From NCBI RefSeq assembly GCF_014673495.1, contig NZ_CP051006.1, positions 4,960,001-5,024,000 of the forward strand: a DNA stretch of 64,000 nucleotides, written 5' to 3'. The notes beneath the pieces were generated by a model, which saw nothing but the letters and a program-made list of their open reading frames with translations, made no database searches and was not told the DNA's origin. Every line of letters starts with the position of its first letter. The stretch's first letter is position 1. Positions 51,773-59,598 of the stretch are shown here, in pieces. The position numbers were made by a program, and so were the translations under genes. This DNA is from Streptomyces griseofuscus (lineage in GTDB: Bacteria; Actinomycetota; Actinomycetes; Streptomycetales; Streptomycetaceae).

Positions 51773-54490
51773 ATGGTGACGTACGCGCAGGCGCAGGAGC
51801 GCGCCGAGGAGTGGATCAACGGCGATGTGCCCGCGTATCAGCACCGTGAGGTGCGGGTGCGGGAGTTCGAGCTGGGGTTCGTGGTGTGGGGTGAGGACCG
51901 GGCGGAGGGGCCGCGGTCGGATGCGGGTGCGCAGCGGCTGGTGATCGCCCGGGACAGCGGTGAGGCCACGTTGTGGCCGGCGTTGCCGGTGGGTGAGGTG
52001 ATCCGCCGGTACGAGGAGGAGTACGGCCGTCCTGACGGGCCGGAGGAGCCGGCGCCGGCGCCGGCGGCGCGGTTGGATCTGAATCAGACGTCGTTCCTGC
52101 TGACTCCTCCGGAGTGGTTGCAGGAGGCGGCGGACAAGATGGGGATAGGGGAGCGGCGGCAGCCGGCCGCGGATTTTGGTGCCTCGCAGGGGGCCGGGGC
52201 CGCGGGTTCGGGTGCTTCGGAGGGCGCCGGGGTCTCGGCCGGGGGCGATCCGGCGCGGACGCCGGCCGGGCCTCCGTCGACTCCCGCGGCTCCTGCGGCT
52301 CCCGCACCTGCGGTTCCCGCGCCTTCTCCCGCTCCCGCCGAGGTGCCCGTAGGGGCGACCCCGTGGGCCGGTACGGACACGAACGGGGGCGCGGGTGAGG
52401 ACGACGACCGTTCGGTGCCGTTGCCCGCGACGGTGTTCGCGCCGCCGCTGAGCGGTGCCGACGATGACGCGCCGCGGCCGCCGGTCTCGGTGCCGGACGC
52501 GAAGACGGCGCTGATGTCGGGCGGCAGCCAGTTGCCGCGTACGGCGATCGCTCCGGCGCTGGATCTGCCGAACGCGCCGGGCGTGCCGGGTGGTTCGCCT
52601 GTTCCGGGTGGTGCGCCGGGCGCGCCGCTGGGGAGTACGCCGCCCCCGCCGCCGGTTCCGGACGCTTCGGCCTACGGCTATCCGCAGGGTCCCGGTGCGC
52701 CGGTGCCGCCGGGCAGCACGCCGCCGCCGGCCGTTCCGCCGCAGGTTCCGGGCGGTCCGGGTGTTCCGGTCGCCGGTCCCGGTGCGGGCGAGCGGCCGCT
52801 CGCGCCGAACGCCGGGGACATCGCGGACGCCGCGACGAGCAAGGCCGCGCCGCCGCCGAAGAAGGCGCGCGGCGGGGTGGGGGTGCCGCCTCCGCCGCCG
52901 GGCGCCCCGGGTGCGCCGGGCGCGCGTCCGGGGAGTGTGCCACCGCCGCCCGCGCCGGGTGCGTCCTCGGGCGGTTATGTGCCGACGCGTCTTGTGTCCG
53001 CGATCGACCCGGAGGGCCTGGCGGGACAGGACGGTACGGCGGGCGGTCGCGGCGGCGCGCCGGCCGCCCCGGAGCCGTCCATGACGCCCCCGGGCGATGT
53101 GCACCACGCGGCCACGATGCTGGCCGGCCCCGCTCAGATGGGTCCCGGTGTCCCGCAGCCTCCGGCGCCCCCGGGGATGCCGGGCGCGCCCGGTGCGCAG
53201 GGTGCTCCCGGGATGCCTCCCGTCCCCGGCGCGCCCCAGCCCCCCGCGGCTCCCGGTGCCCCGCAGCCCCCTGGCGCTCCCGGTGCGCCCGGTGCCCCCG
53301 CGGCGCCGGGTGCGCGCGGTGCCGTACACCAGGCGGAGACCATGCTGGCGGCGCCTCCCGTGGGCGGCCCCGGTGTGCCGCCGCCCCCGCCGCCGGCCAT
53401 GCCCGGAGCGCCCGGTGTGCCTCCGGGTGCGCCCGGTGCGCCGCCGATGCCTCCCGCGCAGATGGCCGCCCCCATGCCGGGGCAGCCCGCGGGGTACGGG
53501 TATCCGCAGGCCGGGCAGCCGACGGTGGGCCCGGGGTATCAGGCCGTGCTGCGGTACCGGGCGCAGGACGGTTCGGAGCAGCAGCTGATCCGGCGTTCGG
53601 CGCCGGGTACGCCGCATCCGGAGTGGCAGATCTTCCATGAGCTGCGGTCGATGAACGTGCCGCCGGACCAGGTGCTGGAGCTGCACACGGAGCTGGAGTC
53701 GTGCGAGCTGCCGGGTGCCTACTGTGCGCGGATGATCCGGGAGCAGTGGCCGCAGGCGCGGATCACGAGCATCGCGCCGTACGGCACGGACCATGCGAGC
53801 CGGCAGCAGGGGATGGGTCAACTGCTGGCTCATCAGGGTGAGTTGCATCAGGTGGCGGACGGTCCCGCGCGGCCCGCGCCGGTGCGTGCGCCGTTGCCGC
53901 CGGTGCAGGCCGCGCCGCCGGTGCCGCCGGAGGCCGCCGGGCAGGAGCTGGCGGCGGCGTTCGGGCCGGGGGTCTTCCGGTTCGAGCAGCAGGCGGTGTC
54001 CCGGCAGGGGGTGCCGCCGGTCGTGGCGCACACCTTGGTGGTGGCCGGACTGCCGGTGGACATGGGCCCGTTCTTCTGGGCGCAGGCGCAGCCGGGCCGT
54101 CCGGTGCCGACGCTGGCGGAGCTGGCGGCCGAGCGCGGGGTGGCGCCCGCGGCGGACGCGGGGTCGTACCTGGTGATGGGCACGGACTTCGGCAAGGCGC
54201 TGTGTGTGCAGTACGGGACGGCGCACATCGTGGCCGTGCCGGTGGAGGCCGGTCCGGGTGGTGCGCCGGTGCCGCCGCAGTTCGTGAACACCGGGCTGCC
54301 GGAGTTCGTGCGCTGCCTGGCGCTGCTGGGCCGGATGTGGCGGCTGCGGTACGGGCTGAACCAGGAGCAGGCGGGCCGTTGGACCGTCGACTTCCAGGCG
54401 CAGCTGGCCGCGTTGGACCCGGCGGCGCTGGGATCGCCGGAGAGCTGGTGGTCGGTGCTGCTGGAACAGATGTGGGACGGGCTGCTGTAG
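51773..54490 (+). CDS. Multi-domain SUKH-4 protein with deaminase-like domain and long Pro/Gly linker
   Basis: A 905-residue protein. Residues 1-95 resemble the YrhB/Imm35 immunity-type fold (Ala-Gln-Glu-Arg-Ala-Glu-Glu-Trp-Ile-Asn), a tentative call. Residues 100-585 are a low-complexity linker of Pro, Gly, Ala and Val with short recurring Thr motifs. Residues 590-680 look like a deaminase of the XOO_2897-like group, with His638-x-Glu640 and Cys644-x6-Cys651 (Glu-Leu-Pro-Gly-Ala-Tyr-Cys). Residues 715-905 are a SUKH-4 domain ending Trp-Trp-Ser-Val-Leu-Leu-Glu-Gln-Met-Trp. It is cotranscribed with the WHH-SUKH-1 gene. ATG 51773 avoids overlap with that gene. Confidence 0.8.
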   Translation: MVTYAQAQERAEEWINGDVPAYQHREVRVREFELGFVVWGEDRAEGPRSDAGAQRLVIARDSGEATLWPALPVGEVIRRYEEEYGRPDGPEEPAPAPAARLDLNQTSFLLTPPEWLQEAADKMGIGERRQPAADFGASQGAGAAGSGASEGAGVSAGGDPARTPAGPPSTPAAPAAPAPAVPAPSPAPAEVPVGATPWAGTDTNGGAGEDDDRSVPLPATVFAPPLSGADDDAPRPPVSVPDAKTALMSGGSQLPRTAIAPALDLPNAPGVPGGSPVPGGAPGAPLGSTPPPPPVPDASAYGYPQGPGAPVPPGSTPPPAVPPQVPGGPGVPVAGPGAGERPLAPNAGDIADAATSKAAPPPKKARGGVGVPPPPPGAPGAPGARPGSVPPPPAPGASSGGYVPTRLVSAIDPEGLAGQDGTAGGRGGAPAAPEPSMTPPGDVHHAATMLAGPAQMGPGVPQPPAPPGMPGAPGAQGAPGMPPVPGAPQPPAAPGAPQPPGAPGAPGAPAAPGARGAVHQAETMLAAPPVGGPGVPPPPPPAMPGAPGVPPGAPGAPPMPPAQMAAPMPGQPAGYGYPQAGQPTVGPGYQAVLRYRAQDGSEQQLIRRSAPGTPHPEWQIFHELRSMNVPPDQVLELHTELESCELPGAYCARMIREQWPQARITSIAPYGTDHASRQQGMGQLLAHQGELHQVADGPARPAPVRAPLPPVQAAPPVPPEAAGQELAAAFGPGVFRFEQQAVSRQGVPPVVAHTLVVAGLPVDMGPFFWAQAQPGRPVPTLAELAAERGVAPAADAGSYLVMGTDFGKALCVQYGTAHIVAVPVEAGPGGAPVPPQFVNTGLPEFVRCLALLGRMWRLRYGLNQEQAGRWTVDFQAQLAALDPAALGSPESWWSVLLEQMWDGLL

Positions 54491-54521
54491 CCCGGCCCGC
54501 GGGAACGCCCCGGGGGCCGGG
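54491..54521 (+). terminator. Possible terminator after the SUKH-4 gene
   Basis: CCCGGCCC and GGGCCGGG form an eight-base stem around a 15-base loop directly after the stop codon. Confidence 0.4.
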
Positions 54522-54661
54522 AACACCCCGGGGACGGTGAACCGCGGCACTCCGCCCGTGACACGGCCGCGGAGTGTCGCGTTATGAACAGTTAAGCCCT
54601 ATCCGTCACGATGTGCGCGAACTCTTGCTGTCGTGCCTGTCCGTCGGAGAGGGGTTCCCGA

Positions 54662-55549
54662 GTGAGCTGCGCATGGATGCCGCCGGACGGCTTCGCGACC
54701 GGCCGGGGGCGCGGGTACCGCCCCGCGCAGGTCGACGCGTACCTGGAGGCGCTGTCCGCGGACCGGGACGCCGCGTGGGAGCGTGCCGCGCGGCTGACCG
54801 TGCTGGCCAAGGAAATGGCGGCGGAGGCCGCGCGGCTGCGCGAGGTGGTCTCCCGGCTCCGGCCGCAGGAGTACGACACGCTCGACGACGGCGCCCGCCG
54901 GCTGTTCCAGCTCGCGCTGGAGGAGGCGCGGCAACTGCGGGAGCGTGCGCGGTGCGAGGCGCGTGAGCGGGTCGCACGGGCGGTGGCGGAGGCGGAGGGC
55001 GTGCGCCTGGCCGCGCAGGAGGACGCGGACGCACTGCGCGCGGAGGCCCATGAACGTGCCCGCCAACTGCTGCTCGCCGCCCGGGCGGAGGCCGACGCGC
55101 TGCGTGTCGGCGCGCGGCGCGCGGTGAAGGAGGGCCGCAAGGAATCCCTGGAGGCGCTGCGCGAGGTACGGCGGCGCACCGCCGATCTGCTCGCCGAGCG
55201 GTCCCGGGAACAGGCCGAGCACTGGGCCAGTGCCGAGCGCGCGGAGAGCGGGGAGGCGGCGGCCCTGGAGGCGCGCGAGGCCGAGCTGGTGGCCCGCGCG
55301 GAGGAGGAAGTGGCCGCGGCGGGGCGCGCCTTGGCGGAGGCGGAGGAGTACGGCCGCCGGTGCGAGGAGGAGGCGCACGCCCGCGCGGCCACGATTGTCG
55401 CCGAGGCTCATGCCCGCGCCGACCGTATCGCCCAGGAGACGGAGCGGGTCCTGCGCGAACACAGCGCGACCTGGGACGATGTGCAGGCCCATATGGACCT
55501 TGTGCGCAGCAAGTTGACGGCGCTGACCGGCCAGGCGGTCCTGGAGTAG
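54662..55549 (+). CDS. DivIVA-like coiled-coil protein (cellulose-binding protein family)
   Basis: A 295-residue protein. The N-terminus Arg-Gly-Arg-Gly-Tyr-Arg-Pro-Ala-Gln-Val-Asp-Ala-Tyr-Leu resembles the DivIVA N-terminal motif that targets membranes. Residues 60-290 are a nearly unbroken coiled coil with Glu/Arg/Ala heptads and no hydrophobic segment. The family is often annotated as cellulose-binding in Streptomyces, but cytoskeletal or polarity roles like those of Scy or FilP are more in keeping with the sequence. GTG 54662 has GGAGAGGGG seven bases upstream. Confidence 0.78.
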   Translation: MSCAWMPPDGFATGRGRGYRPAQVDAYLEALSADRDAAWERAARLTVLAKEMAAEAARLREVVSRLRPQEYDTLDDGARRLFQLALEEARQLRERARCEARERVARAVAEAEGVRLAAQEDADALRAEAHERARQLLLAARAEADALRVGARRAVKEGRKESLEALREVRRRTADLLAERSREQAEHWASAERAESGEAAALEAREAELVARAEEEVAAAGRALAEAEEYGRRCEEEAHARAATIVAEAHARADRIAQETERVLREHSATWDDVQAHMDLVRSKLTALTGQAVLE

Positions 55550-55938
55550 CGACCGGGGCGGAGAAGGACCCACCCCGAGGGTGGAGGCGAACCCTGAGAA
55601 GGGGTCCACCCGGGGGTGGGGGACCCCTAGGGGTATCTCCGTACAAGGGGTCGGGGAGGGCTCGTCCCGGCGGAGGACGAGCGGGGGCGGGGGCGTTCCT
55701 TAAGCTGGCTTTACGCCGCTGGGGGGTGGCGGCCCGACCGCAGGGGTGGGGTTTTCCCCCTGCTGAAGAGGGGGCTCCGCACCAGCGCGCCGCACCCTCG
55801 CCGGACGCGAGACTCATCGATGAAGCCGGGACCACGCCCGACGCGGACAGCACCGCGCACGGACGTGGCCGGAACCCGCATGCACCGGACCACCGGGGCA
55901 TCGCACACGCATCTGCCGACCGATATAGGAGACATACC
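55550..55938. other. 389-base leader and control region before the ABC exporter
   Basis: No gene is seen. It contains a G-rich hairpin (GGGGTCC at 55601-55607 with GGACCCC at 55621-55627) that may terminate the coiled-coil gene, a short AT-containing stretch with TTAAGC and TTTACG near 55699-55715 that could be promoter elements, and GGGG-TTTT-CCCC near 55750. AGGAGAC before GTG 55939 is the ribosome binding site. The long leader suggests regulated expression. Confidence 0.5.
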
Positions 55939-56727
55939 GTGACATCGGCTGTGACCATTCCCAGGCACGGGGGCACTGGAGGGCTGACGGCCGTTGCCGC
56001 GCGGGCGCGGCAGGTCGTGAAGGCGTACGGCTCCGGGGAGACCCGTGTCGTCGCCCTGGACCATGTCGACGTGGACATCGCCAGGGGCCAGTTCACCGCG
56101 ATCATGGGCCCCTCGGGGTCCGGCAAGTCCACACTGATGCACTGCCTCGCGGGCCTGGACACCGTGACGAGCGGTCAGATCCATCTGGACGAGACCGAGA
56201 TCACCGGCCTGAAGGACAAGAAGCTCACCCAGTTGCGCCGGGACCGTATCGGCTTCATCTTCCAGGCGTTCAACCTGCTGCCGACGCTGAACGCGCTGGA
56301 GAACATCACGCTGCCGATGGACATAGCCGGCCGCAAACCCGACCGCGTCTGGCTGGACCGGGTCGTGGAGACCGTCGGCCTCGCCGGGCGGCTCAAGCAC
56401 CGGCCGACCCAGCTGTCCGGCGGCCAGCAGCAGCGCGTCGCCGTGGCCCGCGCGCTCGCCGCCCGCCCGGAGATCATCTTCGGTGACGAACCGACCGGAA
56501 ACCTGGACTCGCGGGCGGGCGCCGAGGTGCTGGGCTTCCTGCGCCGCTCGGTGGACGAACTCGGCCAGACCATCGTCATGGTGACCCATGACCCGGTCGC
56601 CGCCTCGTACGCGGACCGGGTGCTGTATCTGGCCGACGGCCGGATCGTGGACGAGATGTACCAGCCGACGGCCGATCAGGTCCTGGACCGCATGAAGGAC
56701 TTCGACGCCCGGGGACGTACGTCATGA
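55939..56727 (+). CDS. ABC transporter ATP-binding protein, MacB/LolD type
   Basis: A 262-residue ATPase. Walker A is Gly-Pro-Ser-Gly-Ser-Gly-Lys-Ser near residue 60, the signature is Leu-Ser-Gly-Gly-Gln-Gln-Gln-Arg near 155, and Walker B is Ile-Ile-Phe-Gly-Asp-Glu-Pro-Thr-Gly-Asn-Leu-Asp near 177. The Gly-Asn-Leu-Asp-Ser ending is typical of the MacB/LolD/FtsE group that powers FtsX-type permeases without transport through the membrane. The stop overlaps the permease start by four bases. Confidence 0.92.
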   Translation: MTSAVTIPRHGGTGGLTAVAARARQVVKAYGSGETRVVALDHVDVDIARGQFTAIMGPSGSGKSTLMHCLAGLDTVTSGQIHLDETEITGLKDKKLTQLRRDRIGFIFQAFNLLPTLNALENITLPMDIAGRKPDRVWLDRVVETVGLAGRLKHRPTQLSGGQQQRVAVARALAARPEIIFGDEPTGNLDSRAGAEVLGFLRRSVDELGQTIVMVTHDPVAASYADRVLYLADGRIVDEMYQPTADQVLDRMKDFDARGRTS

Positions 56728-59306
56728 CCGTGCTCAGAACCTCCCTGCGCAACTTCTTCGCGCACAAGGGCCGCATGGCGCTCTCGGCGGTCGCGGTCCT
56801 GCTGTCGGTCGCCTTCGTCTGCGGCACCCTGGTGTTCACGGACACCATGAACACCACCTTCGACAAGCTGTTCCAGGCGACCGCCTCGGATGTCACGGTC
56901 AGCGCCCAGGGCTCCTCCGACACCGGCCAGACCACCTCCCGCACCGGCAAGCCGCCGGTGATGCCGGCCTCCGTCGTCTCCACCGTCCGCGGGACACAGG
57001 GCGTGCGGTCGGCCGAGGGCACGGTGTTCTCCACCTCGGTGACCGTGATCGACGCCAAGCAGGACAAGCTGTCGCCGACCAGCGGCGCCCCGACCATCGT
57101 GGGCAGCTGGAACGGCAATGACGCCCGCACCATGGAGATCACCACCGGTACGGCCCCCAAGGGCCCGGACCAGGTGATGGTCGACAAGGACACCGCCGCC
57201 AAGCACCATCTGAAGCTGGGCGACGACATCGGCATGATCTCGGTCGTCGGCACGCACCACGCCCGTGTGTCCGGCATCGCCGCCTTCAAGGTGACCAACC
57301 CCGGCGCGGCCATCTTCTACCTGGACACCAGGACCGCCCAGCAGACCCTGATCGGGCGCACCGGTGTCTTCACGGACGTCGATGTCACCGCCGCCAAGGG
57401 CGTCACGGACGACCAGCTGAAGAAGAACGTGACGGCCGCCCTCGGCCACGGCTACAAGGTGCGCACCGCCAAGGAGGTCGCCGACGCCAACCAGAAGAGC
57501 GTCGAGAGCTTCCTGAATGTCATGAAGTACGCGATGCTCGGCTTCGCCGGGATCGCCTTCCTGGTCGGCATCTTCCTGATCATCAACACCTTCTCCATGC
57601 TGGTCGCCCAGCGCACCCGCGAGATCGGCCTGATGCGTGCCATCGGCTCCTCCCGCAGGCAGGTCAACCGCTCCGTGCTGATCGAGGCGCTGCTGCTCGG
57701 TGTGCTCGGCTCCGTGCTCGGTGTCGGCGTGGGCGTCGGTATCGCGGTCGGCCTGATGAAGCTCATGAGCGGCATGGGCATGGAGCTGTCCACGGACGAC
57801 CTGACGATCGCCTGGACCACGCCCGCGCTCGGTCTGCTGCTGGGTGTCGTGGTCACCGTCCTCGCGGCCTATCTGCCCGCCCGCCGGGCCGGCAAGGTCT
57901 CCCCGATGGCCGCCCTGCGCGACGCAGGCGCCCCGAGCGACGGCAGGGCCGGTGCGGTGCGCGCCGTGCTCGGACTGGTGCTCACCGGCGCCGGCGGCTG
58001 GAGCCTGTACGCCGCCGCGACCGCCGACAAGGCCACGTCCGGATCGAGCCTGCTGGGCATCGGCGTGCTGCTCACCCTGGTCGGCTTCGTGGTGATCGGC
58101 CCGCTGCTCGCCGGCGGTGTGGTCCGTGTCCTCGGCGCGATCATCCTGCGGGTCTTCGGCCCGGTCGGCCGGATGGCGGAGCGCAACGCGCTGCGCAACC
58201 CGCGCCGCACCGGTGCCACCGGCGCCGCCCTGATGATCGGCCTCGCTCTGGTGGCCTGCCTGTCGGTGGTCGGCTCCTCGATGGTGGCCTCGGCCACCGA
58301 TCAGCTGGACAAGACCGTCGGCGCGGACTTCATCATCCAGGGCGACCAGGAGTTCACCTTCATCAAGCCGCAGATGGTCCAGCAGATCAAGGCCACGCCC
58401 GGCCTCGAACGGGTCACCGAGTACAAGCTGCTCGACGCCACCCTGAGCACGCCCGACGGCAAGGTCTCCAAGAACGAGACGATCAACGCCGCCGACGCGA
58501 CCTACGCGAAGGATCTGCGCACCAAGACGGTCGCCGGTGACCTCGCCGACGCCTACCGGCCCGACTCGATGTCCGTCTTCGAGGGCTTCGCCAAGGAGCA
58601 CGGCATCAAGCTCGGCTCCACGGTCACGGTCGGCTTCAAGGACGGCCGGGCCGCCAAGCTGACGGTCCGCGCCATCACCAGCGACGACGTCGTGATCGAC
58701 AAGGGCGCGATGTACGCGTCCATCGCGACCGCCGCGAAGTATGTGCCGGCGAGCAGGATGCCGCTGGACCAGCTGGTCTTCGCCACCGCCAAGGACGGGC
58801 AGCAGGCCGCCGCCTACACCTCGCTGAAGCGGACGCTGCACGCCGACCCGGCGCTGACCGTGCGCGACCAGACCGACTACAAGAAGGTGCTCAAGGACCA
58901 GATAGGCCAGCTGCTCAACATGATCTACGGCCTGCTGGCCCTGGCGATCATCGTCGCGGTCCTCGGTGTGGTGAACACCCTGGCCCTCTCGGTGGTGGAG
59001 CGGACCCGGGAGATCGGCCTGATGCGGGCCATCGGTCTCTCCCGCCGCCAGCTGCGGCGCATGATCCGCCTGGAGTCCGTGGTGATCGCCGTCTTCGGCG
59101 CGCTGCTCGGCCTGGGCCTGGGCATGGGCTGGGGCGCGACCGCCCAGCGGCTCCTCGCCCTCCAGGGGCTGAACGTCCTGGACATCCCCTGGCCGACGAT
59201 CATCGGCGTCTTCATCGGCTCCGCCTTCGTGGGCCTCTTCGCCGCCCTCGTCCCGGCCTTCCGCGCGGGCCGCATGAACATCCTGAACGCCATCGCCACG
59301 GACTAG
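56724..59306 (+). CDS. FtsX-type ABC permease (MacB-like, two FtsX domains)
   Basis: An 860-residue membrane protein. A first helix (about residues 17-40) and an external MacB periplasmic-core-like domain (45-250) are followed by three helices, a second external domain and three more helices, with two repeats of Arg-Glu-Ile-Gly-Leu-Met-Arg-Ala-Ile-Gly that mark the FtsX coupling region. It probably uses mechanotransmission to handle lipoproteins, peptides or antibiotics; the substrate is unknown. It is coupled to the ATPase by a four-base overlap and ends with a strong hairpin downstream. Confidence 0.9.
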   Translation: MTVLRTSLRNFFAHKGRMALSAVAVLLSVAFVCGTLVFTDTMNTTFDKLFQATASDVTVSAQGSSDTGQTTSRTGKPPVMPASVVSTVRGTQGVRSAEGTVFSTSVTVIDAKQDKLSPTSGAPTIVGSWNGNDARTMEITTGTAPKGPDQVMVDKDTAAKHHLKLGDDIGMISVVGTHHARVSGIAAFKVTNPGAAIFYLDTRTAQQTLIGRTGVFTDVDVTAAKGVTDDQLKKNVTAALGHGYKVRTAKEVADANQKSVESFLNVMKYAMLGFAGIAFLVGIFLIINTFSMLVAQRTREIGLMRAIGSSRRQVNRSVLIEALLLGVLGSVLGVGVGVGIAVGLMKLMSGMGMELSTDDLTIAWTTPALGLLLGVVVTVLAAYLPARRAGKVSPMAALRDAGAPSDGRAGAVRAVLGLVLTGAGGWSLYAAATADKATSGSSLLGIGVLLTLVGFVVIGPLLAGGVVRVLGAIILRVFGPVGRMAERNALRNPRRTGATGAALMIGLALVACLSVVGSSMVASATDQLDKTVGADFIIQGDQEFTFIKPQMVQQIKATPGLERVTEYKLLDATLSTPDGKVSKNETINAADATYAKDLRTKTVAGDLADAYRPDSMSVFEGFAKEHGIKLGSTVTVGFKDGRAAKLTVRAITSDDVVIDKGAMYASIATAAKYVPASRMPLDQLVFATAKDGQQAAAYTSLKRTLHADPALTVRDQTDYKKVLKDQIGQLLNMIYGLLALAIIVAVLGVVNTLALSVVERTREIGLMRAIGLSRRQLRRMIRLESVVIAVFGALLGLGLGMGWGATAQRLLALQGLNVLDIPWPTIIGVFIGSAFVGLFAALVPAFRAGRMNILNAIATD

Positions 59307-59357
59307 CCGCCGCGGGTTCGGCCGACGACCACCGCATACGGGGGTTGCGGGGGGAGC

Positions 59358-59399
59358 ACCCGGTACCGAGGAGTCTTGGGGGACTTCTCGGTACCGGGT
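59358..59399 (+). terminator. Strong terminator after the ABC exporter
   Basis: An 18-base stem beginning ACCCGGTACCGAGGAGTC pairs with bases up to 59399 with one G-T pair, around a loop of about six bases. A T-rich tract (TTTTGTTCTTTTT) follows, unusual in this GC-rich genome. Confidence 0.9.
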
Positions 59400-59598
59400 T
59401 CTGCTGTTTTGTTCTTTTTGGGCAAGTTCCCGGGTGGCGGTTTCGGGTGGGTGAGTGGGGAACGCGGTGCGGCGACGGCAGCGCAGGGCCACTTGTCCAC
59501 AGGCTCCGACGGCCGAGCCGACGGCGTCGTACGCTGGACACCCCCGGTCGCGCCCCGCGCCGGGCTGCTTGCGTTGCCCACCCTGGACGGAAAGCCCC

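Noticed and set aside
51425..54550. A 1041-residue Arg/Gly-rich minus-strand frame opposite the SUKH-4 gene
   Set aside because: It arises from the Pro/Gly linker of the plus-strand gene and has no start signal or family feature.
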